Assembly (NCBI GenBank): GCA_012295275.1
Contig: CM022673.1
Location: forward strand, 9,283,288-9,328,287
DNA: 45,000 nucleotides
Reading direction: 5' to 3'
Origin: Chrysomallon squamiferum
Taxonomy: Eukaryota > Mollusca > Gastropoda > Neomphalida > Peltospiridae
Below the pieces are notes generated by a model. The model was not told the DNA's origin and searched no databases. It saw only the letters and a program-made list of their open reading frames with translations. A program made the translations under genes and the position numbers. Below are positions 21,430 to 32,289 of this stretch, piece after piece; positions within the stretch are counted from its first letter, which is position 1; every line of letters begins with the position of its first letter.

Positions 21430-22560
21430 ACTACACTACAGAGAAATCAACGAGAAATCTTTTAAATCTATCCCCCTGTTCACACATTTATCGAAGATTT
21501 ATTTTACCACAAGGAAAAGAAAAAAAATTCAAGTTAATCTTAGCGAGTGATGTGAGAAAGCAATACTTATTATTCCGTCTAAGTCCAGGAAATTGAGTCT
21601 ATCCTTTATTGACTTTGAGTTGGGAAGTTATTTTGATTCTAGGTTGTATTAGAGCAGAGGTACGAACGGATTAAAGGTTTGATTTGGTATTTGAAAAGTA
21701 ATAATATATGCAATCTTGTAAGCTAACTTCAAAATCTGGCGCAAGGCTAAGAAAATTTGAAGGCTGCGTTAATCTGTGTTGTAAGAAAGATCAAAGATAC
21801 AGGTTAATTTTTGAGAAAATTTTAGAAACGACAGGAGTAAAGTTAATATAATCCCAATTCTGATTTAGAATTATGATGCATGCAGTTTTTCGCCCAAATC
21901 CATGTTATTATTATTTTTCTCTTTTTTGATTTATGTTTTTTTTATCTCGTAAAATTAAAATATGTGTTCCAGCATATGTTCTTTTTCCATCCTAGTAGAT
22001 GTTGTTGTTGTTAAATATTTTAATTCTTTTTTCTTTTCTTTTTTTTAAATTTTTATATGAATAATATATTGTCCATATTGAAAAATACCATGAATGTCAT
22101 GCGTCAATATACTTTTTAAATGTATATTATTATTTTTGAAACAAACACAGGAAGTCAGTATGAAATATGATCGAAGAAAAAAGAATTTGAAATTAAATAT
22201 TAGTAGATCAGTGGAATAATTATGCTTTCAAGTTTCAAGAAAAATCCAAATACGAGACTGACAATAGAATTTTTCACTTTTATTTATTTATATCTTTAAG
22301 AATTACTATTATTATTTTTTATTCTAATATATCCTTTTATCTATATAGAAATATTATAATTTTTTGTTTATTTATTTAACTGTTTCTGTTTATAATCACT
22401 TTCATAATCATTATATCGTGATTACTATGTTAGTATTACTCTGAATTTACTCTTGTTGTTTCTGTTGTCAATGGCGCTATCTCTGTTGTTATCGTTGCTT
22501 TTTATCATTATTTTTTTTTATTGATTGATATTATTATTCTTTTAGTTAGTGTTGCTGTTG
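21430..22560. other. Intergenic sequence, nothing recognised
   Basis: Mixed AT-rich DNA without a convincing open frame or transposon end. Confidence 0.6.
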
Positions 22561-22566
22561 TTTTTG

Positions 22567-22599
22567 TTGCTGCTGCTGTTATTATTATTATTATCATCA

Positions 22600-22648
<49 letters not shown>
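22567..22648. repeat. (GCT)n-(TTA)n microsatellite
   Basis: GCT/GTT triplets pass into TTA/ATC and then about 15 TTA units. Confidence 0.95.
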
Positions 22649-22689
22649 AGCTATTATTATAATAATTTTTACTATTGCTTCAAGTCTCT

Positions 22690-23170
22690 GAAAAGAGAGC
22701 GAGACAGAGTGAAAGAAATCGTCTATTAAATCTCTGTCTAAACTCTCTCTTTATGACACGACTAACTAAATTAATAAGATATTCTTACTCAGCGAAGCAA
22801 GATACTCGACTCGGGGAGTAAATGAAGCAGACGCTTTTGGCCCCGAGGTTAAGTTGCCTATATATTTGTTCTGTTATAGTCTTAAATTCGACACAAGTGT
22901 TTGCAATCGGGATGTCTCGAATTTCACACTGTGTCTGTCCCGTTATGCGTTTATCCTTCGATTACTTTCAGTTTGTGACAAATTGTCAAGAGCGGCAGAA
23001 AGCCGTTACGTACTTACGTTACTGCTTACCTTTGTCCGCAATCGCCGTATCGCAGTTTACTTACCTGCTTATTTACTTAGCCTCTTCAGCGATGTGTCAT
23101 TAACGACTCTTTTATTCCGGACACCTCTAATTTACGGATTGGTCTTTTATTCTAAGCAGATCATGAAGAG
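22690..23170. other. Ordinary-complexity intergenic island
   Basis: About 480 bases with higher GC than the surroundings and overlapping open frames of 93 and 113 residues on the + strand. The translations show no recognisable domain and the second ends in a poly-Phe run from a T tract. It could be a conserved non-coding element or a decayed exon of a repeat. I do not call a gene. Confidence 0.35.
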
Positions 23171-23406
23171 ATTTTTTTTTTTTTTTTTTTTGTAGTTTTT
23201 GTTTTCTCTTGTTCGCTTATTATTTCGTTCGAGTGTTTCGGAAAGTCAAAGCATTTTAACGTCAGCGATTTTTGATCTGGTTTGAGACGGGCGAATTACA
23301 ATTTAAGCGTTTTGATGTTCTTGAAAATACACACGCGATTAGGCTCTGCCGATCTGTTTTTGAATAATCTCCTGAATGTTTATCCGTTATTGTGAACGTA
23401 ACTGCA

Positions 23407-23523
23407 ATAATATATATGTTTTAGTTCAGTGGTTAGATTACTTGTCAGAAGAACAAAACGGCTCAAGATCAAATTTGTTCTGGTGTACCAGTCGTATTTT
23501 TTTTTTTTTTTTTTTTTTTTTTT
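23407..23523 (+). mobile_element. tRNA-derived SINE-like fragment with T tail
   Basis: TAGTTCAGTGGTTAGA (23422-23437) matches the tRNA A-box consensus. GGCTCAAGATCAAAT (23460-23474) lies at the right distance for a degraded B box. A T-rich tail begins about 23 bases later (23497-23523). The anticodon-arm region and the 3' half do not fold into a clean tRNA, so this is a retroposed tRNA-like head rather than a tRNA gene. Confidence 0.5.
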
Positions 23524-23641
23524 CGTTTTTTTTTCACGATCTAACAAATGTCCCATGATTCGTATTTCAAAGACCGTGATATTTTTTCTCCTAGTTTTTA
23601 AAGTTCTATTTTCAAAATTCTTGTAAACAAATTAGTCAATG

Positions 23642-23731
23642 AATTTATATAATCAACAAAGATTAAATCTGGAAAACAAACAATAATAATAATGTCATTT
23701 AACCATTAACCTTTTATTATTATTAAAGACG
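23642..23731. repeat. Dispersed AT-rich element, copy B
   Basis: It shares AATTTATATA, AAGATTAAATCTGG, TCATTTAACCATTAACCTTT and TTATTATTAAA in order with 14795-14904. See that entry. Confidence 0.55.
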
Positions 23732-24140
23732 AATTTCCGAACAGGGCATATTTTAAACTAAAAGTATATACAAACTGTTAATTCCACCAAAAGTTCCTTT
23801 AGCTTACGAAACGGGCCACATCTAATGTCAGTGTATGCTGGTTAGTATTCAGTATATGGTTCTTCTCCATGGAAAGGTCTTCATCATGGAAATAATATTA
23901 TATTTAGACCTTTTTGTACTAAAATCTATTCGTTCCGGAAATTCTTCACACCATTTAACTTTATATAAACCAAAGAATGAAACCAGCCAAGTTTAACAGT
24001 TATACTATAATCCTAAATTTCTGTTTTGATATTTTGTTTTATGTTTCTCTAAGGTGGTTCAGGTCTATGAAACGATGCCGTCTATAACATCTTCATTGTC
24101 AGCCAAATACGAAATATTGTTGTAATTTACTTATTATAAC

Positions 24141-24207
24141 ACACGCACACGCACACACACACACACACACACACATACATACACACACACACATATATAT
24201 ATATATT
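24141..24207. repeat. (CA)n-(TA)n microsatellite
   Basis: CA repeat with CATA interruption followed by TA. A 161-residue minus-strand frame begins here and is mostly repeat translation. Confidence 0.9.
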
Positions 24208-24348
24208 TGGAATTTTCGTTTCTACGGATATTTGGAAGTTGACTCAGATATATGATTTTCATGAATAACTGTCCTTTTGTTAAATAATTAAAAATATAAT
24301 AAAACAAAAATAATAACACAAACAACGACAAGTACCATAAAACGACAC

Positions 24349-24349
<1 letters not shown>

Positions 24350-24384
<35 letters not shown>

Positions 24385-24390
24385 TAATAA
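24350..24390. repeat. (AAT)n microsatellite
   Basis: AAT units, then AAC/AAT mixture. Confidence 0.9.
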
Positions 24391-24399
24391 CAATAACAA

Positions 24400-24790
24400 T
24401 TTTTTTTTCATGTGAAATGCCCGTCAAAATGTATTGATGAAACTGCAAACCACCCCCATCAAAACAAACTCCATCGTTTGACGAAAACAAAGAAAACGGT
24501 AACATAAAGTTGTTCCGTTTTATGCATCTGTAAACTATAATTGATTGCTTAACGACTTCCTTAAATAAAAGTATCAGCAACAAAAGAAATTCCATATTAG
24601 CATTCCAGTAGACGCCCAAAATTTCATTAGAAATATATCGGCCATTTCATATCGTGCTGGGTGGATAAAAGAAATATTTTGATCAAAGAAAGCGAAATGG
24701 ATTAGGGGCGGAGTAATATTCATATCTAAATGCACGTTTGGCTCGTGCAATTTGGCGCGTCGGTGCATTTCGCGATGGTTATGTGTTTAG
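24400..24790. promoter_or_regulatory. Candidate regulatory island
   Basis: Non-repetitive sequence with GGATTAGG (24699-24706, an Otx-type GGATTA core), ATATTCATATC and GTGCAATTTGGCGCGTC. No coding signal. A regulatory role is a guess from complexity and motif content. Confidence 0.2.
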
Positions 24791-25284
24791 TAAGTACGAA
24801 AAATCGATGGTAATATTTTTATATGTAATAAGTTTTCAAGAAGAAAATCGGGCTTCTAAAGTAAACAACAAGAAATGAAAGAAAACGATTTCAGTTTTGA
24901 GTGGTTTTAATTTTGACCGTTAATTTATTTCACGTGAATAGTAAAATTAAAAGAAAAACGTTTTTATTTAATTCGTTATAGCTCTTAATAAAAAGCGTGT
25001 TATTATTTTAGAAATTCTCTTCAAAAAATAAAAATAAAAATAGAAATAAAATAAAATTCTGTCCTTTTTCTTATTATTACTTGTTGTTTTTTTATGTCTC
25101 TTCATTTCCGAACATTTCTCTTTAATAAATATAATTTCTTTCCTTCGAAAAAGAAAAAAGAACAACATCCGTCTATTTTTTTCCCTTGATTGATGTGCGC
25201 TAAGTCAGATAACTCGCTTTACTGTCGACAGAGGGCGCTTTAGAACTCTTCACAACGAAAAGTTAATATAAAATTTATCACAGA

Positions 25285-25375
25285 GTCTTCGAAGTGTGAT
25301 GATTATGTTTTTGACTTCGTGGACGAGAGGTGCTAGGTTCGATTCTCGATTCTGGCTACAGCCAGAGCCTACTGA
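25285..25375 (+). mobile_element. tRNA-derived SINE-like fragment
   Basis: GGTTCGATTCTC (25336-25347) matches the B-box consensus. A decayed A-box-like word (AAGTGTGATGATTATG, 25292-25307) lies about 45 bases upstream, near the spacing seen in tRNA-derived SINEs. The stem pairings of a real tRNA are not preserved, and no SINE tail is evident. Confidence 0.45.
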
Positions 25376-25840
25376 ATAACATTATATGCAAAAACATGAC
25401 TATTTATGTTCGTCTCATATTCTAAATCTTTGGTATCTGTACCGTGGTTCCTGAATGACTGGACCAAAGCATGTAGCTGAACGAATGTTCACTACATCTA
25501 AAGATGTACGAAACATTATTTTAATTGATGGCTGATTGAAATTGTTGCATCTGTCGAGATTTTTACTGGGTTGAAACCTATGTTCGTATCGTTTTTCAAA
25601 AGTGGCGTTTGAGCACATGATTTTGTTTCACACGCGACTAAAAATTAATATATAACATATATACATATTCTGAAAGGTGAACAAAATGGCGCATATGTGA
25701 CTGAATAAATCTGTGTACAGACACGTAACTATTGTCTTTTAATTTCATTTAACAAACGCTGTGAAATTTTGTTCCAACCTACCCAATAATTTTTGTGTTA
25801 ATGTTTATAATACATAAAACTGATTTCCCTGTTCAACAGA

Positions 25841-26842
25841 TTGATTAGATGTCAGAGCATAAATGCAGTTTAATGTAGACTAGATATAAGAATATACATC
25901 CAGTTTAAAGTTGACTAAATATAATAATACATGTGCAGCTTAATGTTGACTAGATATAAGAATACACCTGAAGTCTAATGTAGACTATATAAAAGAACAT
26001 ATACGCAGTTTAACTTTGACTAATTATAAGAATTTACATACAGCTTAATGTTGACTAGATATGAGCACATACATGCAGTTTAACCGTGACTAGACATAAG
26101 CTTAACGTAGATTAGATACTAGAATACACTTGAGTATAACATTGACTAGATGCTAGAATATACATGCAGTTTTAGGTTGAATAGATATAATAATAAATGT
26201 GCTGCTTAATGTTGACTAGATATAAGAATACACATTCAGGTTAATGTTGACTAGATATAAGAATACACATACAGCTTAATGTTGACTAGATATAAGAATA
26301 CACATACAGCTAAATGTTGACTAGATATAAGAATACACATACAGCTTAATGTTGACTAGATATAAGAATACACATACAGGTTAATGTTGACTAGATATAA
26401 GAATACACATACAGCTAAATGTTGACTAGATATAAGAATACACATACAGCTTAATGTTGACTAGATATAAGAATACACATACAGCTTAATGTTGACTAGA
26501 TATAAGAATACACATACAGCTAAATGTTGACTAGATATAAGAATACACATACAGCTTAATGTTGACTAGATATAAGAATACACATACAGGTTAATGTTGA
26601 CTAGATTATAAGAATACACATACAGGTTAATGTTGACTAGATATAAGAATACACCTACAGCTTAATGTTGACTAGATATAAGAATACACATACAGCTAAA
26701 TGTTGACTAGATATAAGAATACACATACAGCTAAATGTTGACTAGATATAAGAATACACATACAGCTAAATGTTGACTAGATATAAGAATACACATACAG
26801 CTTAATGTTGACTAGATATAAGAATACACAAACTGTTTAATG
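25841..26842 (+). repeat. 35-bp minisatellite, about 28 copies
   Basis: The unit is CACATACAGCTTAATGTTGA followed by CTAGATATAAGAATA (35 bases). Copies from about 25841 to 26200 are diverged and have small indels. From about 26205 to 26830 they are nearly identical and differ mainly at one spot (CAGCTTAATG, CAGCTAAATG or CAGGTTAATG). One unit near 26607 carries an extra T. The unit length is not a multiple of three and no frame stays open, so it is non-coding. Confidence 0.97.
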
Positions 26843-26859
26843 TGCAGTTCTTTGAAGGG

Positions 26860-27250
26860 GAGTCGTCCCATTATAATTCAGTTTTGCGATTCAGCCTGCA
26901 AGTTTATGAATTTGTATGAGTTTTGTTTATTTGTTACGTTTATTGTGTCATAAACTGCTGTGATGTTTGCAGTTTGGCAATTAACTCGTGGTTGGTTTTA
27001 TGTACGGAGGGAGCCGGTGAATCTGTAAAAACCCATCGTGTTAATGTTAGGTTAAAAAGTGTAATCGTATATTCATTCATGCATATGTACATACATAATT
27101 ATGTACTAATATATTCATAATATACACGTTTTATACTCTGGCATTAAAAACACACAGACACACACTCAAACACATAAATAATCGTATATTTCAATACTCA
27201 TTTGATTACATCTACCAGCATATACAAAATATTCATATAATCATTTGTGT
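26860..27250. other. Intergenic sequence, nothing recognised
   Basis: One short open frame (26923-27120) without a recognisable product. Confidence 0.6.
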
Positions 27251-27269
27251 GCGACTATATTCGAATTAA

Positions 27270-27348
27270 ATTTTTTTTTTTTTTTTTTTTTTCCTAATTT
27301 CACAATTTTGAAGTTTAAATATAAAAAAAATACGTATATATTATGCAT

Positions 27349-27392
<44 letters not shown>

Positions 27393-27425
27393 ACACACAC
27401 ACGCACAAACAAACAAACAAACAAA
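27270..27425. repeat. T22 tract, (CA)n and (AAAC)n repeats
   Basis: T run at 27271-27292, (CA)n at 27350-27402 with one interruption, then CAAA units at 27405-27426. Confidence 0.95.
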
Positions 27426-27539
27426 CACCTGTGTGTACACTCATCCTTATTAAAATTAATTTTTCCATTAAAATCACAGATCCCGAGCCTGAATATTAAT
27501 AACGCTGTTATGCTGGAAAATTAAATACAATTTAAATTA

Positions 27540-27840
27540 TTTTTTCAAACAGAAAGATTTTTCATTTCGGTCGCATCAGGTTCATTTCCGAAACCGTCGG
27601 ACACTTTAATGTGTTAATTATTCATATAACACTGTGCCTGTAAACCTCGCTTTCGTCCGTTTCAGCGAGATTCGCTCATCCATGGCGTTTTCAATCAAGT
27701 GTAAAATGGAACTGCTTGTTATTGAAATATTATTTCAATATAAACTGCGATAACAAAACAAACTGATGGCAATGTTGTCTGTTATCAGCGACGTGGTATA
27801 TATCGTGTAAATTAATTGTCGCTTTCATATACATCACTCT
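27540..27840. promoter_or_regulatory. Candidate regulatory island with perfect palindrome
   Basis: Non-repetitive sequence including TTAATTATTCAT near 27616 and an inverted repeat with 10-base arms TATTGAAATA / TATTTCAATA around a single T (27720-27740). No coding signal. Confidence 0.25.
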
Positions 27841-27855
27841 GAAATATGCACGACA

Positions 27856-27899
<44 letters not shown>

Positions 27900-27901
27900 C
27901 A

Positions 27902-27977
27902 TACAAATTTCCCTGTAATTTGATATAAAATGAATTATATATATATATATATATATCTAATTATTGGGAAATTTGTA
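27902..27977. repeat. Inverted repeat hairpin around (AT)n
   Basis: The arms TACAAATTTCCCTGTAATT (27902-27920) and AATTATTGGGAAATTTGTA (27959-27977) pair with two mismatches across an AT-rich loop of about 38 bases. It could be a tiny foldback element or a hairpin-forming transcript. A (CA)n tract precedes it (27857-27886). Confidence 0.6.
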
Positions 27978-28281
27978 AATTGCCATTAGTTTTAACGCAA
28001 GGTCTAAAATAAAACCTTGTGAAGCATCAGTAATATTTCTTAAACATATACAACACTGAAATAAACATCATTATAATTATTTTAATGTATTGTATGAAAT
28101 AAAAATTAAACATATATTAACAGAGAGGCACACAGACAGACCGATATATATATATATAACTGTTTACTAGATTAAGATATGTTTTAGAAGGTTAGAATGG
28201 CCCGGTGCAGTGAGGCTCTACCTTTATACATGAGCAGGATGACAGTAACCAGTTATTTCTTTTATTCTGCAAGCCTAATAT

Positions 28282-28289
28282 TCATTCAT

Positions 28290-28329
<40 letters not shown>

Positions 28330-28551
28330 ATAACAAGAAATGTATCGAAGTAAATAAGTATAGTTCCATACCAAAAAAACAAAAAAAACGATATATTTGG
28401 TCACTACCCGAAACTATAGAAATTTATCTAGTGATCATATCTTGCTAATAGTAACAGTGACAGCATGATAAATTATAATGAGTAATAAACACACTGTGAA
28501 ACACGCACATCACTATGTTGTATATTAAACAAACAGAAGCATATAATAGTG

Positions 28552-28593
<42 letters not shown>
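28282..28593. repeat. (ATTT)n and (TA)n microsatellites
   Basis: ATTT units at 28282-28327 and about 19 TA units at 28556-28593. The intervening 230 bases are AT-rich with nothing recognised. Confidence 0.95.
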
Positions 28594-28595
<2 letters not shown>

Positions 28596-28774
28596 AATAA
28601 CACAAAAATACTTCAGGATGTATAATTATTTCACTTGCACTATAGAAATTATGTCGAAATGTTTAAAAACTAATAATTAAATATAAATTTTGATTTTGCA
28701 CATAAAGGAGTATCATTGGTACATATTATTTTAATATTTGCTGATACGTTTTACTGTTGTTATTTTTATTTAAG

Positions 28775-29060
28775 ATGCTGTTGTTGCTGCTGCTGCTGCT
28801 CCAGACATTAGTGGTAGTGACGATGATCTCGTTGCTTTTGTATACAGTTATTTTATCAACATCATCGCCATCGTCGTAGTCAACATCATCATCATTTTAT
28901 TATTGTCATTATTATCGACATCATCTCATCATCATCATCTTCACCATCATTATCATCATCGTTATCGTCATCATTATCATCACCATCATCATTATTATTG
29001 TCACTAATGGTGATGATTTGCTGCTGTTGTTGACGGTGTTTCTGTAGATGTCATTACGAG
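28775..29060. repeat. GCT and ATC triplet repeat region
   Basis: (GCT)n at 28779-28800, then imperfect ATC/ATT/ACC/GTC triplets at 28855-29005. Confidence 0.85.
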
Positions 29061-29099
29061 TAGATCTGAAATTGTTTTTCTTTTCTTTTCGTTGTTGTT

Positions 29100-29500
29100 T
29101 TTATTTGTATACATACACACATGCGCATTTGCACACATATACACACACATACATATACATACATTATATACATAAAACACTTATTGTGCTTCAGTAAACA
29201 ATACCACATTTTCCTTACTGTTTATATTTTCAACACAGAAAAAAAAAAAAATAATAAAAAAAAAACTTTCATTCGATCAACAACTTTATAGACGATATCC
29301 AATTAATACATCATTCCAGCTATGAAATTACGCGAAGTATAAAAAAAAAAATAAATAAATAAAACAACAACAACAACAAAAAAAAAAACCAGTAAGCCAT
29401 AAATATGATATAGACAATAAAGCAGTGAACTAAATATGAAGAAATATTTGCGACTTGAAACACTGTTTTTACGCCGCTAGTCCATTAACCGCACCCCTCT
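29100..29500. other. Intergenic A-rich and CA-rich sequence
   Basis: CATA/CACA words near 29110-29165 and several A runs near 29240-29390. No gene. Confidence 0.7.
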
Positions 29501-29880
29501 GCCCATAAATATGTATACACGGGGCAAAAATACTTGGAGGGATTCAGGTATAAAATAATAAACTGGCACATCGTTTTCACATCATCTGCACGCATAAAAA
29601 CGATATTTCTAAAAACACGGAATATATGGACGTTTTATTGCCGCCATTTCGAGTTTACCTTTTGTGAGCGAAAATCGCCGCCTAAGCCGCGGACCGGCGC
29701 GAGTACACGGACAAGTGGAGAGGAACGGACTCCCGTAAGTATCGCGGACCGGATCAAAGGCAGGTACGTTAAAGGTAGCACGCTGGGCAGGTTCGCAGGT
29801 GTGAACCGATTTTTTTTTTTTTTTTTCAAAAATGGTTGTCTTTAACTGTCTGGCGAGTCTGCCCGCCGCGGAATCTTTAA
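29500..29880 (+). promoter_or_regulatory. CpG-containing island with consensus splice donors
   Basis: Unusually GC- and CpG-rich for this window (for example AAGCCGCGGACCGGCGCGAG near 29684). It contains a TATA-like CATAAATATG (29504-29513). Two consensus 5' splice sites in the + direction follow, ccc/gtaagt at 29735 and cag/gtacgt at 29764. This is the profile of a promoter plus first exon, possibly of a non-coding transcript. Open frames here have no recognisable product. Confidence 0.3.
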
Positions 29881-30068
29881 ACGCGTTTTATTTGGACATA
29901 AACTTATGTGTGTGTGTGTGTTAATGGCGAACTACAAAAGGTCTCACGGGTCGCGTCGGGATTATGTATATTTATTCCCCGGTTAGTATCCGTGAATGTG
30001 AAAATAGTCTAAATAATTGAAATGTTTCTGTGTGTGACTGGATAAACAGATGGATGGATTCGATGGAT

Positions 30069-30340
30069 GGATTTGATGTATGTATGTATGTATGTATGTA
30101 CGTATGTATGTATGTGTGTGCCTGTGTGTGTGTGTGTATATATATGTATGTATTTATATCATTATATATGTGTGTGCATATATATGTAAATGTATGTATG
30201 TATGTATGTACATATGCGTCTGTATTTGTGTGTGTTAGTATGTATGTATAGGTAGTTAGATGTATATATATAAATGTATCCTTTTTCTCTCTTTCTCTCT
30301 CTTTCTCTTTCTTTCTTTCTCTTTCTCTGTCTATTTCTAC
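30069..30340. repeat. TATG/TG repeats then CTTT/CTCT tract
   Basis: TATG units at 30075-30117 and 30190-30208, TG repeats between, and pyrimidine repeats at 30284-30330. Confidence 0.9.
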
Positions 30341-30349
30341 ATCTGTTCC

Positions 30350-30820
30350 TATCTCTTTGTTCTTATATTGTTCCATCACTCGTTCTAATTTTTTCAATCA
30401 ATTTGTTTCTGTTGATTAAAAATGTATTAAATAAAATATTGACATAATCAACGTCCTCATTGCTCTTGGTGACGACGACTAAAACTGAAATCTCTAACAA
30501 CAACAACACCTTCTGTGTCCTTGAATAATTAATTCAGTAAAAAAAAAAAAAATCAATTTCCTATTAAATCTTGATTTTGCACCAGTTTTCACTGTCTTGA
30601 TCAGGTAATAGATTTTAACAGTAAATTTAAGAAATTTTAAGCATAGCTAAATTTTACGACAGACGTAAGAGTGTTACAAATCAGCATTATTGTTTCGTAT
30701 TTCGTCTTGTTTTTCCTGATCTAGCAAGCTCTTGAGCTTTGTTCTGTAGATATTTTACTTATTTTTCACTTATATTTTGTTTGATGACTTGTTTCCTTTC
30801 CTCTAGCACTGCATGCTTGT
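30350..30820. other. Intergenic sequence, nothing recognised
   Basis: AT-rich with an A run at 30539-30552. No gene. Confidence 0.6.
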
Positions 30821-30822
30821 TT

Positions 30823-31080
30823 CACTACCACTACTACTACAACAGTTACCGCTACTACAACCATTACCACTACCACTGTTACTACTACTACTAACTTTAC
30901 CAGTATCAGCATTATTACTACTGCGACTACTTCTACTATCATGTCTACTACCACAACAACTACTTGAACAACTACTACGACTACGTCGACTACTACTAAC
31001 ACTACCATTATCATTACGACTACTACTACAACTGTGACTACGACTACTACTGTTACTAATATTAATATTAATATAATATT
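30823..31080. repeat. ACT-type imperfect triplet repeat region
   Basis: ACT, ACC, ACA, ACG and ATT triplets run for about 250 bases. Both strands give open low-complexity frames (Leu-rich and Val-rich) that are artefacts. Confidence 0.9.
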
Positions 31081-31159
31081 ATTAAGACACTGTTAGTCTG
31101 ACAACATCTACTACGAATGCTATTCATGTGTGTCTAATGCAATATTAACATTATTCTAT

Positions 31160-31395
31160 TATTCTAATCTCTTTAATAATAATCTACTACTATTGCTACT
31201 ACAGCTACTACATGCACGATTCGTGTAACCTCCTCTACAGTTCCTGTTATTACTGTCGTTGTAGTTGCAATCATTATCATTATCACCACTATCATTACCT
31301 TTATTATGTATATTATCATTATATCATCATCAGTATCATAAATAATAGCGGTTGTTAATGATTCTCATACGCTTGTTAATATTTCTGTTACGGTT
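31160..31395. repeat. Imperfect ATT/ATC/ACT triplet sequence
   Basis: A decayed continuation of the upstream triplet field, with no gene. Confidence 0.6.
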
Positions 31396-31619
31396 GTTGA
31401 GGATGTCGCTGTTGTTGTTGTTGTTGTTGTAGGGCTTGTTGTTGATGAAGATGCTGCTGTTGTGGTTTTTGTTATTGGTGTTGTTGATGATGTTATTATT
31501 TGTTGTTGTTACAGATTTTATTTATTTTTTTTTTTTTTTTTTATTGTTGTTGTTGTTGTTGTAGTAACAGTTGCAGGAGTAGTTTTGTTCTTATTATTGT
31601 TCCTATTCTTATTTACTAT

Positions 31620-31715
<96 letters not shown>

Positions 31716-31790
31716 GTTGTTGTTGTTGTTGTTGTTGTTGTTATTATTATTATTATTAATTTTATTATTATTACACAAAATTAACCCTGT
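31396..31790. repeat. GTT-TTTA-TTA-GTT compound repeat
   Basis: (GTT)n at 31411-31430, T19 at 31524-31542, (GTT)n at 31543-31562, about 14 TTTA units at 31616-31673, about 12 TTA units at 31674-31714, GTT units at 31715-31740, then TTA. The frames through it are artefacts. Confidence 0.95.
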
Positions 31791-32087
31791 CCATTAAAAA
31801 AAAAAAAAAAAACACAAAAAAAACCAGCCAAGGCTTACAGTCGTAATACTGAATATTATTTTCTGTTTACTAAACTAATTTACTTTAATCACACAGACGA
31901 AGCTTCTATCTTCTTAACAATTTCACGGGTGAACGGTCACGAAAATGGAAAGGACCCTCAATCCGATTTCGTTTCGCGAAACGACTGGCCTGGCACTTTA
32001 AACACATTAACATCAATAATATTTTGCTTTTATTGAATAACGCAATATCATTAAAACCCCGCGAACAGCCGAATTTGCCATCTCGGG

Positions 32088-32287
32088 GAAAAAAAAAAAA
32101 ATAATAATAATAATAAAAAAAAAAAAAAAAAAAAAATAATAATAATAATAAAAAAAAAATAATAATAATAATAAAAAAATAATAATAATAATAAAAATAA
32201 TAAAAAAAAAATAATAATAAAAAAATAAAAAAAAAAATAAAAAAAAATAATAATAATAAAATGTAAAAAAAAAAAAAAAAAAAAATA
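32088..32287. repeat. 200-base poly(A)/(AAT)n mosaic
   Basis: Only A and T apart from one isolated base near 32263. A runs alternate with AAT blocks. This lies inside a 214-residue minus-strand frame that I reject as coding. Confidence 0.95.
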
Positions 32288-32289
32288 AA

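Noticed and set aside
22822-23195. Two overlapping frames of 93 and 113 residues
   Set aside because: Cys/Leu-rich translations without a known domain. One ends in a T-tract poly-Phe. Kept only as a complex island.
24134-24619. 161-residue minus-strand open frame
   Set aside because: It ends in CA-repeat translation (Cys-Val) and includes a poly-Ile AAT stretch. No recognisable motif.
25841-26842. CRISPR-like array
   Set aside because: Units are directly adjacent with no unique spacers, and the host is an animal. It is a minisatellite.
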